This document shows, piece after piece, positions 50,023 through 58,090 of a stretch of 64,000 bases of DNA. Source of the DNA: an uncultured Porphyromonadaceae bacterium (lineage in GTDB: Bacteria; Bacteroidota; Bacteroidia; Bacteroidales; Muribaculaceae); contig URCF01000011.1 in the NCBI GenBank assembly GCA_900546365.1, forward strand, positions 4,869 to 68,868. The letters are read 5' to 3'. The notes below the pieces were generated by a model. It saw only the letters and a program-made list of their open reading frames with translations. It did not search any database and had not been told where the DNA came from. Every line of letters begins with the position of its first letter. The stretch's first letter is position 1. The translations under genes and the position numbers were made by a program.

Positions 50023-50684
50023 AGCTTGAGCACGGAGTTGAACGGAAGGAGAATATTATTGCCCACCGAAGTGGCGATGATGCCGGCGCCCTCGCTGCGG
50101 GCCGTGCGCTCGATGACAGAGGCCACCAGACGGTTGTTGTGCTCGTCGAGATGGCTCACCGGCTCGTCAATCAGCAGGAAGTCAAATGGCTGACACAAAG
50201 CCCTGACAACAGCCACACGTTGCTGCTGGCCCACTGAGAGACGGGCGGCGGGAGAGTCGGCTTTTGAAGCTATCTCCAGCTCCTCGAGCATGGAGGTGAT
50301 CCAATGGAGAGAGCGGCGGTTGGTGAGGCGGTTCTTGATAGCGATATTTTCCATCACCGACAGCTCCGGAAACAGATGCATCTCCTGGGGCAGATAGGCG
50401 ATGACACGGGTGCGGAGCTCACACCAGCGGGATGTGGAGAACGAGGTCACATCGCAGCCGTCAAACAGCACACGGCCATTGTAATCGCCACGGTTGCCGT
50501 AGATAAAGCTGCAGAGCGAGGATTTGCCGGTTCCTGAATCGGCCTCGACAAGATAGTAGTCACCCCGCCGGAATTCAAGCGTGCGGAGCCACACCTGCGA
50601 GCTGCAGAGCGGCTCGGTGCGTTCCATTCCCACAAACACTTGCGGGATGAGATTCTGTACAGTGATGGAAGAAATTGTGCTCAT
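50019..50684 (-). CDS. ABC transporter ATP-binding protein (FtsE/LolD-like)
   Basis: The 221-residue ATPase has Walker A 'VEADSGTGKSSLCSFI', the Q-loop 'IAYLPQEMHLFPELSVMENI', the signature 'LSVGQQQRVAVVRALCQ' and Walker B with D-loop 'DFLLIDEPVSHLDEHNN'. The signature reads LSVGQQQ rather than LSGGQ/E, and the H-loop His is not obvious: the switch region ends 'GAGIIATSVGNN'. The gene overlaps the lipoprotein gene upstream by one base (TGATG) and the permease downstream by four, so the three are one complex. Confidence 0.87.
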   Translation of the reverse strand: MSTISSITVQNLIPQVFVGMERTEPLCSSQVWLRTLEFRRGDYYLVEADSGTGKSSLCSFIYGNRGDYNGRVLFDGCDVTSFSTSRWCELRTRVIAYLPQEMHLFPELSVMENIAIKNRLTNRRSLHWITSMLEELEIASKADSPAARLSVGQQQRVAVVRALCQPFDFLLIDEPVSHLDEHNNRLVASVIERTARSEGAGIIATSVGNNILLPFNSVLKL

Positions 50685-52021
50685 CAGAACAGAAAGCTCA
50701 TTAGTGACAGTATATTGGCCAGCGGACGGTCGGTGCTGCCGGGGAAGGCTATGCGCACACGTGTGTCGGTGTCGCCCACCTTGGCGGAGAGGTCGAGACC
50801 GTAGGGGATGGCAAGAGAGTAGGTGCGGAGAGTTTCCATCTGCACGGCGGCAGCGGCGAGCTGCCCCTCGAAAGTGGTGGTGAAGGGAGACGCACCATCT
50901 GTAACAAACGGCTGGGTGCCAAAGGCCAGATAGCCGTCAACATTGCCAACAAACACTTTCATGCCCGGCACCGGAATCATATACTGACCGTCAGCCCTTT
51001 GGGTGGCTTTGATGCCGAGGGTGGCAAACTGCGCTATTATGTCGCGCTGCACAGAGTCCACCTTCTCCTGGGTCATGTGGACCATGGCGAGCACAGCAGG
51101 TTCGTTGCCGGGAAGCGAATAGGCGTCAGCTGCTATGGCGAGTGTGCCATTGCATTGCGACAGCACCGTGGCCACCACATCAAAGAAACCGCGGGCGCGG
51201 CCACCTCCGAACGACTCCACCACCTGAGCTACAGAGCTCCAGTCGAAGTCAGGACCGACACCCATGGCGAAAGCGGCATTGAAATTGCGCGGAAGATAGC
51301 GCAGGAAATCCGTCTGGAGAGTGGTGAGCGATGAGTTGGTGTATTTTTCGCCATCGGCACGCATTTGGCACGCTGTGACTGAAGCGGCCTCCTGATTGCC
51401 TTCGATATCAATGGCGGCATAGCGGCCCTGCTGATCGGCACCAGCGGGTTCTACAGCCACCACAATACCGAGAGTGGAGCGGGTGGAGAGGAACTCGGTG
51501 AGTCCTTTCCAGAGGGTGAATTTGCCATCATCGGCGCATCTTGCGGCTGCCTTCCGTGCCATCTCAACAGCATCGGGAGCAATCCATGCCTGATGGTTTT
51601 TCACAGCCACGGAGGTGCCGTTGCCGCTCCATAGGGTGAAGCCTGACTGCTCGCTTTCGGTCATCCCGGCCTCGGAAACAAGTGCAGCAAATTCGCTGTC
51701 ATCCTTCAGTCGCACTATTGTTACAAACCCGGAGCCGGGCATGGAAAACGACACTATATGCGACAAATCCACAGCCTTGGCGGCGCGGTCGGCGTTGCCC
51801 AATATTCCGGCGGTAAGCCAACCGGGCATAGTGGAGGGGTTGTCGGTGTATCCTGCATCATCCATGAGCTGCGACAGATCGGTGACAATCACGGCACCGG
51901 CCGAAGCGGGCACCTGCTCAAGAAGTTCAGCATCGTCCGAAGAGCACGATGCAAGCACCAATAATGTGGAAAGCAGCAGCATCGAAACCGCTGCGCGTAG
52001 AGAAGAGTATAAAGTGTGCAT
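50684..52021 (-). CDS. DUF4836-like lipoprotein, first gene of an ABC operon
   Basis: The 445-residue protein has a signal peptide with the lipobox 'LVLASC' and 'SSDDAE' after the Cys. The body alternates short strands and helices ('GAVIVTDLSQLMDDAGY', 'VEMARKAAARCADDGKFTLW', 'GYLAFGTQPFVTDG'), in the style of DUF4836 and related 'DUF' lipoproteins of Bacteroidota. Function is unknown. Direct coupling to an FtsE/FtsX-type transporter suggests that it is the partner the transporter acts on or through. ATG 52021 is used because the signal peptide begins there. Confidence 0.75.
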   Translation of the reverse strand: MHTLYSSLRAAVSMLLLSTLLVLASCSSDDAELLEQVPASAGAVIVTDLSQLMDDAGYTDNPSTMPGWLTAGILGNADRAAKAVDLSHIVSFSMPGSGFVTIVRLKDDSEFAALVSEAGMTESEQSGFTLWSGNGTSVAVKNHQAWIAPDAVEMARKAAARCADDGKFTLWKGLTEFLSTRSTLGIVVAVEPAGADQQGRYAAIDIEGNQEAASVTACQMRADGEKYTNSSLTTLQTDFLRYLPRNFNAAFAMGVGPDFDWSSVAQVVESFGGGRARGFFDVVATVLSQCNGTLAIAADAYSLPGNEPAVLAMVHMTQEKVDSVQRDIIAQFATLGIKATQRADGQYMIPVPGMKVFVGNVDGYLAFGTQPFVTDGASPFTTTFEGQLAAAAVQMETLRTYSLAIPYGLDLSAKVGDTDTRVRIAFPGSTDRPLANILSLMSFLF

Positions 52022-52077
52022 AAATTTGATGTTTTTTAATGACAATAGTTGAACAACCTCTTTCGTATTAACGACAG

Positions 52078-52103
52078 CGCCGCAGTGAGTGTTCACTGCG
52101 GCG
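52078..52103. terminator. 11-bp perfect stem-loop between two minus-strand genes
   Basis: cgccgcagtga (52078-52088) pairs fully with tcactgcggcg (52093-52103) around GTGT. It lies after the dehydrogenase gene in the direction of transcription and before the lipoprotein gene. No U-run follows, so it may be a Rho-independent terminator of weak type, an RNA-stability hairpin or a processing site. Confidence 0.6.
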
Positions 52104-52125
52104 TGTGATGCTATAGGGATGACAA

Positions 52126-53322
52126 CTACACTTCAAGGTCAAGATTGAGCACTTCGTGCCAAGGCAAACCCTGGACAGAAAGCTGCTCCATGAAAGGATC
52201 GGGATCGAACTCCTCCACATTGTGCACACCAGGCTTGTTCCATTTGCCGGTGAGGAACATCATGGCGCCAATCATCGCGGGCACGCCGGTTGTGTAGCTC
52301 ACAGCCTGCATGCCTGTTTCGCGATACGCCTCCTCGTGGCTGCAATTATTGTAGATATAATATGTGAGGTGCTCGCCGTTTTTGTCAAGACCGGAGATGC
52401 GGCAACCGATGGATGTTTCGCCATGATAGTTCTCGCCGAGATCCTGAGGGTTGGGGAGCACAGCCTTGAGGAACTGCAGGGGCACAATCTTCATGCCGTT
52501 GTAGTCGATTTCGTCGATACGTGCCATGCCTATATCCTGAATCACGCGCAGGTGTGTGAGATACTCCTGTCCGAAGGTCATCCAGAAGCGGGCGCGCTTG
52601 ATGGAGGGGTAGTTCTTGACAAGACTCTCGAGCTCCTCGTGATAGAGCAGATAGCTCTCACGCGCACCGATATTGGGGTATGTGAGCGGCTTGTGGATTT
52701 CAAGCGGGCCGGTGGTCACCCACTTGCCGTCCTGATAGTAGCGGCCGTTCTGGGTGATTTCGCGGATATTGATTTCAGGGTTGAAGTTGGTGGCGAACGC
52801 CTTGCCGTGGTCGCCGGCATTGCAGTCCACAATGTCAAGATACTCCATCTCGCTGAAATAGTGCTTGGCAGCGTAAGCGGTGAACACTCCCGACACACCC
52901 GGGTCGAAACCGCACCCGAGGATGGCAGTCAGGCCGGCCTTCTCAAACTTCTCTTTGTAGGCCCATTGCCATGAGTATTCGAAATGAGCCTCATCCTTGG
53001 GCTCGTAGTTGGCGGTGTCGAGATAGTTCACACCACATTCCAGACAAGCGTCCATGATGGTGAGATCCTGATAGGGAAGAGCCACGTTGATCACGATGTC
53101 GGGATTGTGGCGACGGAACAGCTCCACAAGCTGGGGCACAGAATCGGCATCAACAGAGTCGGTGGTGATGTTGCCAGAACCGATGGCACGGGCTATAGCC
53201 TCGCATTTGCTGCGTGTGCGCGATGCAAGAACTATTTCGCTGAAAACCTGTGGGTTTTGGGCGCATTTATGGGCCACGACAGTGCCCACTCCTCCGGCGC
53301 CGATAATGAGAACTTTAGCCAT
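52126..53322 (-). CDS. saccharopine dehydrogenase family protein, probably carboxynorspermidine dehydrogenase
   Basis: The 398-residue protein has the NADP-binding loop 'VLIIGAGGVGTVVAHKCA', 'VINVALPYQDLTIMDACLEC' and 'GVNYLDTANYEPKDEAH', then 'LTAILGCGFDPGVSGVFTAY', and a C-terminal catalytic part. The pattern is that of CANSDH, which condenses diamines with aspartate semialdehyde in the spermidine pathway used by Bacteroides. The decarboxylase partner (nspC) is not in the window. It might also be annotated as LYS1-like, but length and context favour CANSDH. It has its own upstream -7-like box (TATCTTAG at about 53363-53356). Confidence 0.87.
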   Translation of the reverse strand: MAKVLIIGAGGVGTVVAHKCAQNPQVFSEIVLASRTRSKCEAIARAIGSGNITTDSVDADSVPQLVELFRRHNPDIVINVALPYQDLTIMDACLECGVNYLDTANYEPKDEAHFEYSWQWAYKEKFEKAGLTAILGCGFDPGVSGVFTAYAAKHYFSEMEYLDIVDCNAGDHGKAFATNFNPEINIREITQNGRYYQDGKWVTTGPLEIHKPLTYPNIGARESYLLYHEELESLVKNYPSIKRARFWMTFGQEYLTHLRVIQDIGMARIDEIDYNGMKIVPLQFLKAVLPNPQDLGENYHGETSIGCRISGLDKNGEHLTYYIYNNCSHEEAYRETGMQAVSYTTGVPAMIGAMMFLTGKWNKPGVHNVEEFDPDPFMEQLSVQGLPWHEVLNLDLEV

Positions 53323-53395
53323 GAGTTAATGTAGGTTTGATATTTTGGGTGCTAAGATAGCACTTTTCTATGTAACATGAATAAATATCGGAGTT

Positions 53396-53725
53396 TTATT
53401 TGCATCCACGGGGGTGTTTCGTGCCGTTGACACGGCGGGCCGGGTTGTCGGGAAACCACCCTTTGGCCACCCTCTGCTCCTGCTCGAAAATTTCCTTGAT
53501 GGTCCATAACGATGAGAAAGCGAGCACTCCGAGAACGGTGCTCCAGAACTCGTTGGCCACCACAAGCGAAGCCACGCAACTGGCAATGCCCAGAAGCAGA
53601 AACCACCACCAGCATCCGGTGCCCCAATGGTAGTGGCACTTGATGACGAGCGGGTGGAAGGCCCCGATGATGACAAATGTGGCCAATCCAGTGGCCAGCC
53701 CTATGAAATGAAGAGACTCAAGCAT
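53396..53725 (-). CDS. DUF4491 family membrane protein
   Basis: The 109-residue protein has three membrane segments ('FIGLATGLATFVIIGAFHPL', 'WWWFLLLGIASCVASLVV', 'VLGVLAFSSLWTIKEIFEQ') and the family ending 'RVAKGWFPDNPARR'. DUF4491 is a small Bacteroidota/Firmicutes family of unknown function, recognised by 'FHP.VI..EY..G....W..fl..Gi' and the final 'GWFP.NP'. It follows a TPM-domain gene after 33 bp, so it may be part of the same transcript. Confidence 0.85.
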   Translation of the reverse strand: MLESLHFIGLATGLATFVIIGAFHPLVIKCHYHWGTGCWWWFLLLGIASCVASLVVANEFWSTVLGVLAFSSLWTIKEIFEQEQRVAKGWFPDNPARRVNGTKHPRGCK

Positions 53726-53758
53726 TTTTGCAATATGAAAGATATATTTGAACTGTTT

Positions 53759-55003
53759 TTACCAACCACCGGAGGCTCCTCCGCCGCCGGTCATGCCGCC
53801 GCCGAAACCACCGCCTCCAAAGCCGCCTCCGCTTCCGCCACCGCCGAATCCGGAACCAACCACCACCGGAGCTACAAGTTTGGGCACAATATAGCTTGTG
53901 GAATGGGATTTATGGCAATTGGCACAGGTGAATGTGCGCAACCCCTGTCCGGAATGTTGGGTGGTCGGCTTCATTATCACACGGTCGGACGACAGCGAGC
54001 AAGCTTTGGCTCCGCAGTCGGGACACACGGTGAACGACGAGCGGGGATTGATATAGGGAATCACATCCTTCTCGCCGCAGTTGGGACAGAGCCACACATC
54101 GTAGTCAATGGAGTTGAGATGCTCCTCAAGATCCTGCGCGGGAGTGAGATACAGATTGTCCTGCTCCTCGTTGAGCTTGTTCATCCTGTGGCCGCAATTA
54201 GGGCAGTCGATATGGCGGCTGCGTATTCTCCGCATGGTGACAGCCAGCGGGATATAGGCCACCAGCGGCAGTCCGAGTCCGAAGAAGCAGGCGAAAAGCG
54301 CCACAGGCTTGATGTCGTTCAACTTGCGCCAACGGTCTTGACTGTTGAGCCGGCGAGTGGAAAAAATCATGAAACAGACCACAATAAGCATCACCACAGC
54401 CACAACGCCGCAGAGGTTGAGATACCACATGAAAAGGTCGGAGCCGGAAAAATCAGATTGTTCCCTGTCCATGCCCTGTCGCATTTCGGCGGCCGCCTCG
54501 GGGTCGGAGAGGATGGTGGCGATATGGTTGACGGCATTGAGGGTGCCGAGGTTGTAATTGCCCTGCTTGAACTCCGGAGCCATATCGTTGCGGATTATGC
54601 GGGAGCATACCGCATCGGGTAGCACACCTTCGGCCCCGTAGCCGGTGCGTATCACCGCCCGGCGGGGCTCCTTTGCCACCACCACCAGCACACCGTTGTT
54701 GTTACCGTTGCGCCCCACACCCCATTGCTCGAACAGAGCGGTGGCAAAATCATTGATATCGCGGTCGATATCGTCCAGCACCACCACAGCCACCTCGGCC
54801 GTGGAGTTGGCCCGGATTGAAGCCAGAGTGGAATTAATCAGCTTCTCGGCCCCGGGTTCTATGATTCCATCGGGATTGGAGAGATAGCGCGTGGAGTCAA
54901 GGAGCTGCACATTAGGCACCTGCTTAGGCGAATACACAGTAGCATGGGCCATAATACCGACGCATATCAGGAGCGCCGTCAGTAGAAATGTACGGAATCT
55001 CAT
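53759..55003 (-). CDS. TPM-domain (YgcG-type) membrane protein with zinc ribbons and Gly-rich tail
   Basis: The 414-residue protein has a signal peptide, a TPM domain (about 40-165: 'LSNPDGIIEPGAEKLINSTL', 'AVVVLDDIDRDINDFATALF', 'RRAVIRTGYGAEGVLPD'), and two membrane segments (about 195-265). Three Cys-pair ribbons follow on the cytoplasmic side ('CPNCGHRMNKL', 'CPNCGEKDVI' with 'CPDCGAKAC', 'CANCHKSH'), and a C-terminal stretch of Gly, Ser and Phe. TPM proteins are linked to membrane-protein quality control and photosystem repair in other groups. Its start overlaps the stop of the C_GCAxxG gene by four bases. Confidence 0.9.
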   Translation of the reverse strand: MRFRTFLLTALLICVGIMAHATVYSPKQVPNVQLLDSTRYLSNPDGIIEPGAEKLINSTLASIRANSTAEVAVVVLDDIDRDINDFATALFEQWGVGRNGNNNGVLVVVAKEPRRAVIRTGYGAEGVLPDAVCSRIIRNDMAPEFKQGNYNLGTLNAVNHIATILSDPEAAAEMRQGMDREQSDFSGSDLFMWYLNLCGVVAVVMLIVVCFMIFSTRRLNSQDRWRKLNDIKPVALFACFFGLGLPLVAYIPLAVTMRRIRSRHIDCPNCGHRMNKLNEEQDNLYLTPAQDLEEHLNSIDYDVWLCPNCGEKDVIPYINPRSSFTVCPDCGAKACSLSSDRVIMKPTTQHSGQGLRTFTCANCHKSHSTSYIVPKLVAPVVVGSGFGGGGSGGGFGGGGFGGGMTGGGGASGGW

Positions 55004-55398
55004 CTTTTCTCTTTCAGATATTGAAGTGTGAACTCAGCGGCATCGGCCACACAGTCGTTGCAGGCACGGAGCGGAGTGCCGGTGTCAATCCCTTTGAGCT
55101 GACGGCAGATAGAGGCACCGTTGCGCTGCTCGAACTGCTCCATCACCCGCTTGATGGCGGCACGTGAGCGGACGCGGTCGCGTTCCACCAGCCCCAGCAC
55201 CACGCCGGCACCGATAAGCGCACCGCACGTGGCTTTCATGGTGCCCATCCCTGTGCCGAAGGCAGAAGTGATTGCCGCCATGGTGTCAAACTCTACGCCT
55301 ACCTCGTTGCAGAAAGCGCATGCCACAGACTGTGCACAATTGCATGTGCCGGATTTTTTCAGCTCTACAGCACGGAGAATATTGTCGGTTGAATCCAT
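55000..55398 (-). CDS. C_GCAxxG_C_C family protein
   Basis: The 132-residue protein shows the family pattern: 'SGTCNCAQSVACAFCNE' near the start, the name motif in 'TMKATCGALIGAGVVLGLVE' (C-G-A-x-x-G), and the last Cys pair 'LRACNDCVADAAEFTLQYL'. These proteins probably bind a metal or redox group through conserved Cys; no reaction is known. ATG 55398 is used because the longer frame begins in a leader without similarity. Overlap with the TPM gene suggests a joint role. Confidence 0.88.
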   Translation of the reverse strand: MDSTDNILRAVELKKSGTCNCAQSVACAFCNEVGVEFDTMAAITSAFGTGMGTMKATCGALIGAGVVLGLVERDRVRSRAAIKRVMEQFEQRNGASICRQLKGIDTGTPLRACNDCVADAAEFTLQYLKEKR

Positions 55399-55487
55399 AA
55401 GAGGGTGTTTTCTTTTGTATGATGTGCAAAAATACAACAAAATAACGGAACTTTTGTGTATTTTTGCGAGTATAAAACTTGAGCGCT

Positions 55488-57410
55488 ATGAAGAAGATAA
55501 TTTTGCTTGCAGCGTCAATGCTGCTATGGTCCACAGCAGTGGCCGCAGAAGTGAAGTGGCACAACCCTATGGCCGAGGCAGCCGAAGGCACCACCAATAT
55601 CCATAATCAGGCTTGGAACGAGGATGGCGGCAACTACCGCCGCCTGCCCCAACGCGCTCAAGACAAACTGCGTCCCAAGCTATGGGACCTGTCCACCAAC
55701 AGCGCCGGACTGCAGATTCAGTTTGTCACCAACTCGCCCGACATAAACGTGCGCTACAATGTGACCGGCCCTATGGCTATGCCCCACATGCCCGCCACCG
55801 GGGTGAGCGGCACTGACCTGTACCGCAACAGCGACGGTGCATTCTGCTTCGGGTCGTACTCGTTCGGCGACAGCACTGTGCAATATTATTATCGCGTTGA
55901 CCGCCCGGAGAGCACCCGACCGGAACTGTTCACCCTCTACCTGCCGCTGTTCAACGAGGTCAAGAACCTTGAAATAGGGGTGGTCGAAGGGTCGGAGTTC
56001 AATTTCGTGGCCGCCGGAGATGAGAAGCCTATAGTGGTGTACGGCACATCCATAGCCCATGGAGCCTGCGCCTCACGCCCGGCCATGGCATGGACCAACA
56101 TCCTTCAGCGCAAGAGCGGAGTGCCGGTGGTGAACCTCGGGTTTTCCGGCAACGGGATGCTGGAGCCGGAGATGATAAAGCTTATCAACGAAATCGACAG
56201 CCGCGCTGTGGTGCTTGACTGCATGCCCAACCTGTTTCAGGTGGAGAACAGCGAGCTGACAAAACTGGTGGAGAACGCCGTGATGCAGCTCCGCGCCAAG
56301 AGCGATGTGCCCATATTGCTGGTGGAGCACGCCGGATACAGCAATATGAACTCCAACCAAGGACGCCACAACGACTACACCAACGCCAACAGCGCCCAGC
56401 GCAAGGCATACCATAACCTTATGGACCGCGGAGTGAAACACCTTTACTATCTCTCCTCCGAGGAGATAGAGATGCCCGAGGATGCGTGGGTGGACTATGT
56501 GCACCCCACCGACCTGGGGCAGAACCATCATGCCGATGCTGTGAGGAAAGCCATGGGCAAGTTCCTTCCCGAAATGCGTCCGCGGTTGACCAAGCATCTG
56601 GTGCTGATAGGACTTGACGGATGGGGAGCCTACTCGGTGGAGAAAGCCGACATGCCCACCGTGAAGCAGCTGATGGCCGAAGGACGCTATACGCTTGAGA
56701 AACGTACCGTGCTCCCCTCCTCCAGCGCCCCCAACTGGGCCGCAATGTTCATGGGTGCACCCACCGAAATCCACGGCTATACCCAATGGGGCTCCAAAAC
56801 GCCTGAAATACCCGAGCGGGTGAAAGGTGAAAACGGGATTTTCCCCACCGTGTTCCAGCTCCTGCGCCAAGCCTCGCCCGACGCGGAAATCGGCGTACTC
56901 TACGAATGGGACGGCATAAAATATCTGGTGGACACTTTATCGCTGAGCTACCATCAGCAAGCTATGGAGAATCTGCCCGGAGTGGAGTCGCAAATCACCG
57001 ACCTCGCTGAAAAATATATCAAGGAGAAGAAACCCGAGCTGCTGGCAGTGTGCTACGATGAGCCCGACCATACAGGACACGCCATTGGCCATGACACACC
57101 CGAGTACTACGCCAAGCTCCGGGAGCTTGACCGCTACATAGCCCGTGTGGTGCAGGCGGTGAAAGACGCCGGTATATACGATGACACAATGTTTGTGATC
57201 ACCTCCGACCATGGCGGTGTTGACAAACACGGCGGCATCACCCTTGCCGAGATGCAGAGTCCTCTGATAATCTTCGGAAAAGGGGTGGAAGGCACAGGCA
57301 AAATCAACGGGGTGACGATGCAATACGATGTTGCAGCGACCATAGCCGATGCCCTTGGCCTTGAGCAGCCCCAGTGCTGGACCGGACGCTCAGTGCTGAA
57401 GCTGAGATAA
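55488..57410 (+). CDS. SGNH hydrolase fused to an alkaline-phosphatase-superfamily phosphodiesterase
   Basis: The 640-residue exported protein has a signal peptide (1-20) and an N-terminal beta domain typical of SGNH proteins (about 25-175). The SGNH catalytic domain (about 180-360) has Ser188 in 'VVYGTSIAHGACASRP', 'NLGFSGNG' and His339 in 'DYVHPTDLGQNHHA'. A second enzyme domain (about 368-640) has 'HLVLIGLDGWGAYSV' (metal Asp377), the nucleophile region 'LPSSSAPNWAAMF', 'CYDEPDHTGHAIGHD' and 'ITSDHGGVDKHGG'. It could remove both an ester and a phosphodiester from the same envelope substrate. The gene stands alone with its own -7 box (TATTTTTG, 55459-55466). The ATG at 55488 follows a possible TTG at 55479. 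Confidence 0.9.
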   Translation: MKKIILLAASMLLWSTAVAAEVKWHNPMAEAAEGTTNIHNQAWNEDGGNYRRLPQRAQDKLRPKLWDLSTNSAGLQIQFVTNSPDINVRYNVTGPMAMPHMPATGVSGTDLYRNSDGAFCFGSYSFGDSTVQYYYRVDRPESTRPELFTLYLPLFNEVKNLEIGVVEGSEFNFVAAGDEKPIVVYGTSIAHGACASRPAMAWTNILQRKSGVPVVNLGFSGNGMLEPEMIKLINEIDSRAVVLDCMPNLFQVENSELTKLVENAVMQLRAKSDVPILLVEHAGYSNMNSNQGRHNDYTNANSAQRKAYHNLMDRGVKHLYYLSSEEIEMPEDAWVDYVHPTDLGQNHHADAVRKAMGKFLPEMRPRLTKHLVLIGLDGWGAYSVEKADMPTVKQLMAEGRYTLEKRTVLPSSSAPNWAAMFMGAPTEIHGYTQWGSKTPEIPERVKGENGIFPTVFQLLRQASPDAEIGVLYEWDGIKYLVDTLSLSYHQQAMENLPGVESQITDLAEKYIKEKKPELLAVCYDEPDHTGHAIGHDTPEYYAKLRELDRYIARVVQAVKDAGIYDDTMFVITSDHGGVDKHGGITLAEMQSPLIIFGKGVEGTGKINGVTMQYDVAATIADALGLEQPQCWTGRSVLKLR

Positions 57411-57412
57411 TT

Positions 57413-57457
57413 CTTATAAGCCTTATAAGATTTATAAGATTTATAAGTCTTATATGA
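57413..57457. repeat. five 9-bp tandem repeats, same family as 11099-11134
   Basis: Units cttataagc, cttataaga, tttataaga, tttataagt and cttatatga run without gaps in the 56-bp space between convergent genes. The reverse complement of the array reads like the array at 11099. Confidence 0.8.
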
Positions 57458-57466
57458 TTATATCTC

Positions 57467-58072
57467 TCAAGAAAATTGAGCGAGACGGGCAAGGTATTTG
57501 CCGATGATGTCGAATTCAATGTTGACTTTCGTGCCGGGTTGGATGGCATGGAAATTGGTATGCTCGAAAGTGTAGGGTATGATAGCCACACGGAACGATG
57601 ATGCCTCGCTGTTGCACACCGTGAGGCTGACACCGTTGACTGTCACCGACCCTTTCTCCACGGTCACATACCCTTTGGCGGCCATGTCGGCGGGCACCTG
57701 ATAGGTGAATTTGTAGTAGATGCTGCCGTCCACATGCTCCACGCTCTCACACACGGCGGTGCAATCCACATGGCCCTGCACGATATGTCCGTCCAAACGG
57801 CCATTCATCACCATGGAGCGTTCGAGGTTGACCTCATCGCCCACAGTCAGGAGCCCGAGATTGGAGCGGTCGAGGGTTTCCTGAATGGCGGTGACGGTGT
57901 ATGTGCTGTCGGGATGCAGCTCGACAACGGTGAGACACACGCCATTATGAGCCACCGACTGGTCAATCTTGAGTTCATCGGCAAACGAGGATTTCACTCT
58001 CAGGTGACGGTTGCCACCCTCATCAATCACAGCCACCACCTTGGCAGCCTCTTCCACTATTCCTGAAAACAT
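57467..58072 (-). CDS. ribE: riboflavin synthase (alpha subunit)
   Basis: The 201-residue enzyme turns two lumazines into riboflavin. It starts with the diagnostic 'MFSGIVEE' and has the two related lumazine-binding halves, 'QSVAHNGVCLTVVEL' and 'GSVTVNGVSLTVCNS', plus 'DGHIVQGHVDCTAVC' and the C-terminal trimer helix 'NIEFDIIGKYLARL'. Normal length and no damage. It lies 18 bp after the ABC-2 permease genes on the same strand and may share their transcript. Confidence 0.96.
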   Translation of the reverse strand: MFSGIVEEAAKVVAVIDEGGNRHLRVKSSFADELKIDQSVAHNGVCLTVVELHPDSTYTVTAIQETLDRSNLGLLTVGDEVNLERSMVMNGRLDGHIVQGHVDCTAVCESVEHVDGSIYYKFTYQVPADMAAKGYVTVEKGSVTVNGVSLTVCNSEASSFRVAIIPYTFEHTNFHAIQPGTKVNIEFDIIGKYLARLAQFS

Positions 58073-58090
58073 TATAAAGATATTTGCGGG

